From Comamonadaceae bacterium (GTDB lineage Bacteria > Pseudomonadota > Gammaproteobacteria > Burkholderiales > Burkholderiaceae_C), in the NCBI GenBank assembly GCA_027488115.1, contig JAIYCG010000044.1, positions 240,486 to 304,485 on the forward strand: 64,000 nt of DNA. Reading direction: 5' to 3'. Both the position numbers and the translations under genes were made by a program. The notes under the pieces were generated by a model that worked only from the letters and a program-made list of their open reading frames with translations, did not search any database and had not been told where the DNA came from. Positions 59,828-64,000 of the stretch are shown here, in pieces (the stretch's first letter is position 1; each line of letters opens with the position of its first letter).

Positions 59828-61348
59828 ATGCCCTCCAACGAGCCATTGCGCCTGTCACTTTCCAACATCACCAAGCGCTATCCGGGTGTGGTGGCCAACC
59901 GCGCGGTTTCGTTGTCTGTCAAACCTGGTGAAGCACATGCCGTGCTAGGCGAGAACGGGGCCGGCAAATCGACCCTTGTGAAAATCATCTATGGCGCGGT
60001 CAAACCAGATGAAGGCGCCATTCATTACAACGGCCAAGCAGTTCAAATTCGAAACCCACAGCAAGCTCGGGCCTTGGGCATTAGCATGGTGTTTCAGCAC
60101 TTTAGTTTGTTTGACACCCTCAGTGTGGCAGAGAACGTTTGCTTGGGTTTGGAGCCGTCATTAAGTTTGGACCAAGTTTCTGCGCGCATCAGCGCCAAGG
60201 CCGCTGAGTATGGACTTGCCATTGACCCCTCCAGACCCGTTCATACGCTCAGCGTGGGCGAGATGCAGCGGGTTGAAATTATTCGCGCCTTGCTCACAGA
60301 ACCCAAACTGCTCATCTTGGACGAGCCCACTTCTGTTTTGACGCCGCAAGCGGTCGACAAATTATTTGTTGTCTTGAAAAAACTGGTGAGTGAGGGTTGT
60401 AGTTTGCTGTACATCAGTCACAAGCTGCATGAAATTCGAGAGTTGTGCTCAGCTTGTACCGTGCTTCGCGCTGGTGAAGTCACAGGTGTGTGCGATCCCA
60501 GAGAAGAATCCAACGCTTCGCTCAGTCGCATGATGATCGGTGCAGAACCTCCCGCCTTGTTGCACCAGGATCGCACGCCAGGCCATGTTTTGTTGGAGAC
60601 GCGCCATTTAAATTTGGAAAAAGAAAACCAGTTTGGGGTTAATTTGGTCGACGTCAATTTGCAAGTTCGCGCGGGCGAGGTTGTGGGTATTGCCGGTGTC
60701 TCTGGCAATGGTCAGCGAGAACTCCTGTTTGCCTTGTCCGGCGAAGACAATCGAGTGCAGCCAGATGCCATTCAACTAGAGGGAAGGGCCATTGGACAAG
60801 AAGGCCCCACGCAGCGTCGTCAAGCAGGCTTGCATTTTGTACCAGAGGAAAGATTAGGCCGAGGCGCCGTGCCATCACTCAGCTTGGCTCAGAACATGTT
60901 GCTCACGCGCAGTGAAGCCATCTCAGCAAGTGGCTGGATTCAGACGCAAACGCTGCAAGAGCAAGCGCAAAAAATCATTCAGCAATTTAACGTCAAAGCC
61001 AATGGGCCGCAAGCGGCTGCGCAATCCCTGTCGGGCGGTAATTTGCAAAAATTCATTGTGGGTCGCGAAATTGATGCCAAGCCTAAAGTGTTGTTGGTGT
61101 CCCAACCCACCTGGGGGGTCGATGTGGGTGCTGCAGCCCAAATTAGGGGTGAGCTTTTGGCCTTGCGGGATGCGGGTTGTGCCGTGCTGGTGGTCAGCGA
61201 AGAGTTAGACGAATTGTTTGAAATTTCGGATCGCATGTATGTCATGGCCAATGGCAAACTCTCACCCTCCATTGGGCGCAAGGATGCCACGGTGGCCCAA
61301 ATTGGCGAGTGGATGAGTGGCCTGTGGGAGTCGCATGCTGAAACTTGA
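59828..61348 (+). CDS. BMP-type (nucleoside/purine) ABC importer ATPase
   Basis: The 506-residue protein has two ABC domains. The first has Walker A GENGAGKSTL (41-50), the signature LSVGEMQRVEIIRALL and Walker B LLILDEPTSVLTPQ; the second has a degenerate Walker A (GVSGNGQRELLFAL) and signature LSGGNLQKFIVGREI with LLVSQPTWGVDVGA. This is the RbsA-like dual ATPase of nucleoside-type importers. Its 3' end overlaps the first permease by 14 bases. Together with two permeases and a BMP receptor it would take up a purine or nucleoside. Confidence 0.9.
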   Translation: MPSNEPLRLSLSNITKRYPGVVANRAVSLSVKPGEAHAVLGENGAGKSTLVKIIYGAVKPDEGAIHYNGQAVQIRNPQQARALGISMVFQHFSLFDTLSVAENVCLGLEPSLSLDQVSARISAKAAEYGLAIDPSRPVHTLSVGEMQRVEIIRALLTEPKLLILDEPTSVLTPQAVDKLFVVLKKLVSEGCSLLYISHKLHEIRELCSACTVLRAGEVTGVCDPREESNASLSRMMIGAEPPALLHQDRTPGHVLLETRHLNLEKENQFGVNLVDVNLQVRAGEVVGIAGVSGNGQRELLFALSGEDNRVQPDAIQLEGRAIGQEGPTQRRQAGLHFVPEERLGRGAVPSLSLAQNMLLTRSEAISASGWIQTQTLQEQAQKIIQQFNVKANGPQAAAQSLSGGNLQKFIVGREIDAKPKVLLVSQPTWGVDVGAAAQIRGELLALRDAGCAVLVVSEELDELFEISDRMYVMANGKLSPSIGRKDATVAQIGEWMSGLWESHAET

Positions 61349-62399
61349 ATTGCGCCCGCAAGCCTCTAACTTTTGGCGCTATGGTTCACCGCTGTTGGCT
61401 TTGGTGATCACGGTGGCCTTGGGCATTGGTTTGTTTGTCTTGCTTGGGAAAGACCCGCTGCGCGGCTTGCAAATGTTTTTTTGGGAGCCTGTGAAGTCAG
61501 CGTATGCATTGGGCGAGCTCATGGTGAAGGCCACGCCTTTGTTGGTCATTGCACTGGGCTTGGCGGTTTGTTATCGCTCCAATGTGTGGAACATTGGCGC
61601 AGAGGGACAGTTTGTCATTGGCGCAGTGGCTGCGGGGGGTGTTGCTTTGTTGGCTGACAAAGAAACAGGCCGCTGGATTGTGTTGGCTGTGATCTTGGCC
61701 GGCGTTGCGGGCGGTATGTTTTGGGCAGCCATCACCGCATGGTTGAAAGATAAATTTCACGCCAACGAAATCTTGGTGAGCCTGATGTTGGTCTATGTGG
61801 CCGACATGGTCTTGGGGTATTTGGTGTATGGCCCTTGGAAAGATCCTGCTGGCTATAACTTCCCCCAAACCAAAACCTTTGAAACGGTGACCCAAATTCC
61901 TCGTTTGATGAGCGGTTCACGCATGAGCGTGGGGCTGATCATTGCCTTGTTGGGTGTCGCTGCTGTTTGGATTTTCTTGTTCAGAACACGTGCTGGCTTT
62001 GCGCAGCAAGTGGGAGGCCTTGCGCCTGCGGCGTCTCGCTATGCCGGGTTTTCTTCGCGCAAAGCATTGTGGTTGGCTCTCTTGGTCTCGGGTGGGGCCG
62101 CAGGTTTGGCGGGTGCTCTGGAAGTTGCGGGGCCTTTGGGTCAGCTCACACCTTATGTGCCTTCAGGCTATGGTTTTGCCGCCATCATTGTGGCCTATGT
62201 GGGTCGACTGCATCCCATTGGCATGGTTTTTTCGGCAGTGCTCATGAGCATGTTCTACATCGGTGGTGAGCTGGCTCAGTCGCGCATGGGTTTGCCAAAA
62301 TCCATCACGGGCGTTTTTCAGGGCTTGCTGCTTTTCAGTCTGTTGGCCTGCGATACCTTGATGACTTACCGCCTGCGTTGGCAGAGCAGGAGCGTGTGA
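61335..62399 (+). CDS. BMP-type ABC importer permease 1
   Basis: The 354-residue membrane protein from ATG at 61335 has about nine helices and the family motif VCYRSNVWNIGAEGQFVIGAVAAG split over about 76-99, as well as KDKFHANEILVSLMLVYVADM. It belongs to the YufP/NupP-like group of nucleoside importer permeases. The start overlaps the ATPase stop, and its TGA overlaps the next ATG (TGATG). Confidence 0.9.
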   Translation: MLKLELRPQASNFWRYGSPLLALVITVALGIGLFVLLGKDPLRGLQMFFWEPVKSAYALGELMVKATPLLVIALGLAVCYRSNVWNIGAEGQFVIGAVAAGGVALLADKETGRWIVLAVILAGVAGGMFWAAITAWLKDKFHANEILVSLMLVYVADMVLGYLVYGPWKDPAGYNFPQTKTFETVTQIPRLMSGSRMSVGLIIALLGVAAVWIFLFRTRAGFAQQVGGLAPAASRYAGFSSRKALWLALLVSGGAAGLAGALEVAGPLGQLTPYVPSGYGFAAIIVAYVGRLHPIGMVFSAVLMSMFYIGGELAQSRMGLPKSITGVFQGLLLFSLLACDTLMTYRLRWQSRSV

Positions 62400-63319
62400 T
62401 GGAGTCTTATGCATTGCTTATTGCCGCCACGCTGAATGCAGGGACCGTCTTGGCCATTGCGGCCTTGGGCCTCCTCATCAATGAAAAAGCGGGCATTGTG
62501 AATTTGGGCGCTGAAGGCATGATGCTCTGCGCTGCCATTGCAGGATTTGCCGCGGTGGTCCACACGGGCAGCGATGTGATGGGCTTTTTGGCAGGCATGA
62601 CGGCTGGCGCAGTGTTGGCTACCGTGTTTGGACTTTTGGTCATCTACCTCGGAACCAACCAGTATGCAACAGGCCTGGCTTTGAGTTTGTTTGGCGTTGG
62701 ATTCTCAGCCTTTGTGGGCATTGGCTATGTCCAAGAAAAATTGCCGCAACGTCCTGCCTTTGAAATTCCTTTCTTGGCCGACATCCCCCTGGTCGGGGCT
62801 GCATTTTTCAAGCAACACCCTCTGGTCTATGGTGTGATTGCCTTTGTGTTTGGTTTAATGTGGTTCTTTTACAAAACTCGCTCCGGCTTGGTGCTGCGTT
62901 CTGTTGGGGAGTCTCCCGAATCGGCGCATGCATTGGGCTATTCGGTAAGCCGGATTCGTTTGTATGCGGTCATCGCAGGGGGCGCTTTGTGCGGCTTGTC
63001 AGGGGCTTACATCTCCGTCGCCTACACGCCTTTATGGGTTGAGGGCATGGTGGCAGGCAAAGGTTGGATTGCGCTGGCCTTGACCACCTTTGCAACCTGG
63101 CGGCCAGCCCGAATTTTGCTCGGTGCTTATCTGTTTGGGGGCGTCACCATGTTGCAGTTCCATTTTCAGGGTTTGGGGGTTCAAGTGCCCAGTCAGTGGC
63201 TTTCGGCACTGCCCTACATAGCGACCATTGTGGTTTTGGCCTTGATATCCAGAAATCCAGCCTGGATAAGGATCAACATGCCCGCATCACTAGGCAAACC
63301 CTTCCAACCCAGTTCATAA
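62399..63319 (+). CDS. BMP-type ABC importer permease 2
   Basis: The 306-residue protein from ATG at 62399 has about eight helices and LLINEKAGIVNLGAEGMMLC, which is the YufQ/NupQ-like opening. It has RSVGESPESAHALGYSVSRI and ALTTFATWRPARILLGAYLFGG. It forms the permease pair with the upstream gene and ends 43 bases before the receptor gene. Confidence 0.9.
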   Translation: MESYALLIAATLNAGTVLAIAALGLLINEKAGIVNLGAEGMMLCAAIAGFAAVVHTGSDVMGFLAGMTAGAVLATVFGLLVIYLGTNQYATGLALSLFGVGFSAFVGIGYVQEKLPQRPAFEIPFLADIPLVGAAFFKQHPLVYGVIAFVFGLMWFFYKTRSGLVLRSVGESPESAHALGYSVSRIRLYAVIAGGALCGLSGAYISVAYTPLWVEGMVAGKGWIALALTTFATWRPARILLGAYLFGGVTMLQFHFQGLGVQVPSQWLSALPYIATIVVLALISRNPAWIRINMPASLGKPFQPSS

Positions 63320-63362
63320 TGTTTTTATTCGTGCAACCCTGTTCATCCAAAAAGGAAATTTC

Positions 63363-64000
63363 ATGACAGTTCTGAACAAGCGATCGATTCTCAAAATCGC
63401 CGCCATCTCCATCGTCGCAGCGGCCGCTTTGGTGGCTTGCGGTAAAAAGGAAGAGGCCAAGCCAGCGGCGCCTGCTGCCAAGGCCGAGCCACTGAAAGTG
63501 GCATTTGCCTACGTTGGCCCTGTGGGTGACGGTGGTTGGACATTTGCACACGACAACGCCCGCAAAGAAGTTGAAAAACAATTTGGCGACAAGATCGTCA
63601 CCAGCTTTGTTGAAAAAGTACCTGAAAGCGCCGATGCCGAACGCGTTTTCCGTGACTTGGCCAGCCAAGGCAACAAGGTGATTTTCGGCACCACTTTTGG
63701 TTACATGGACCCCATGCTCAAAGTGGCCGCAGACAACAAAGAAATCAAGTTTGAACATGCCACCGGTTACAAAACAGCCGATAACATGCGCACGTATGAC
63801 AGCCGCACCTATGAAGGTGCTTACATGGCGGGCGTGATTGCGGGCAAGATGACCAAGACCAATACCTTGGGCGTGGTGGCTTCCATCCCAATTCCTGAAG
63901 TCATTCGCAACATCAACACCTTCACATTGGGTGCGCAATCCGTGAACCCCAAAGTGAAGACCAAAGTGGTCTGGATCAACGAGTGGTTCAATCCGCCAAA
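63363..64000 (+). CDS. BMP-family ABC importer receptor (C-terminus off the window)
   Basis: The visible 212 residues begin with a lipoprotein signal (lipobox ALVA-C at Cys26) and a BMP/PnrA-like binding domain (KVAFAYVGPVGDGGWTFAHD, about 45-64; ASQGNKVIFGTTFGYMDPMLKV, part of which binds the base). These receptors bind nucleosides or purine bases. The gene runs off the right edge. Cluster context suggests a purine, such as xanthine or adenine, as ligand. Confidence 0.85.
   Translation, partial: MTVLNKRSILKIAAISIVAAAALVACGKKEEAKPAAPAAKAEPLKVAFAYVGPVGDGGWTFAHDNARKEVEKQFGDKIVTSFVEKVPESADAERVFRDLASQGNKVIFGTTFGYMDPMLKVAADNKEIKFEHATGYKTADNMRTYDSRTYEGAYMAGVIAGKMTKTNTLGVVASIPIPEVIRNINTFTLGAQSVNPKVKTKVVWINEWFNPP

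Overview
The window looks like chromosomal DNA of a betaproteobacterium of the order Burkholderiales, probably a freshwater Comamonadaceae (Limnohabitans/Rhodoferax-like). This rests on the housekeeping order yicC-gmk-rpoZ-spoT-greB beside rph-rdgB-hemW, a Bug-family solute receptor, the urt/ure and purine-catabolism layout, and moderate GC. No insertion sequence, integrase, prophage or CRISPR array was seen. Genes are dense and many overlap by 1-4 bases.

Region 1 (1-6.7 kb, minus strand) is a five-gene block of obscure function. It holds a small lipoprotein, a secreted PHP-fold putative metallohydrolase, a strong double-hairpin terminator, a membrane transporter-like protein fused to a spermidine-synthase-like domain, a parvulin-like PPIase and a HupE/UreJ-type membrane protein that runs off the left edge. 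Region 2 (6.9-14.4 kb) is housekeeping: greB, spoT-type (p)ppGpp enzyme, rpoZ, gmk, yicC, then rph, rdgB and hemW on the other strand. Region 3 (14.5-17.9 kb) has a small winged-helix regulator, an orphan CoxL-type molybdenum hydroxylase large subunit and a small membrane protein. Region 4 (18.0-25.1 kb) is a complete System I cytochrome c maturation operon, ccmABCDEFGHI, with an FNR-type box in front. Region 5 (25.2-28.1 kb) has a flavin monooxygenase with a Bug receptor, and tRNA-Ser(UGA).

Region 6 (28.1-41.4 kb) is urea nitrogen acquisition. ureABCEFG (minus) and urtABCDE (plus) diverge from a 335-bp region carrying a near-consensus sigma-54 promoter and an NtrC-like site. ureD lies beyond urtE, directly downstream of an unusual ion channel gene that encodes two voltage-sensor domains but one pore.

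Region 7 (41.6-64 kb) is a purine catabolic island. A BMP-type ABC importer (probably for purines or nucleosides), 8-oxoguanine deaminase, xanthine dehydrogenase XdhABC, membrane urate hydroxylase PuuD, HIU hydrolase, a fused OHCU decarboxylase/allantoate amidohydrolase and allantoinase PuuE together convert purine bases to allantoate and beyond. A glycerate kinase can serve the glyoxylate branch. A NitT/TauT-type ABC importer and an M20 hydrolase sit in the same block. Three copies of a GTATAC-centred palindrome (AAAGTGTATACACTTT and relatives) occur at the GntR/uraH divergent promoter, upstream of the ABC importer and upstream of puuD. They define a probable regulon of the local GntR/FCD regulator. 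Urea made from allantoate can feed the urease next door, so regions 6 and 7 form one nitrogen-scavenging unit.
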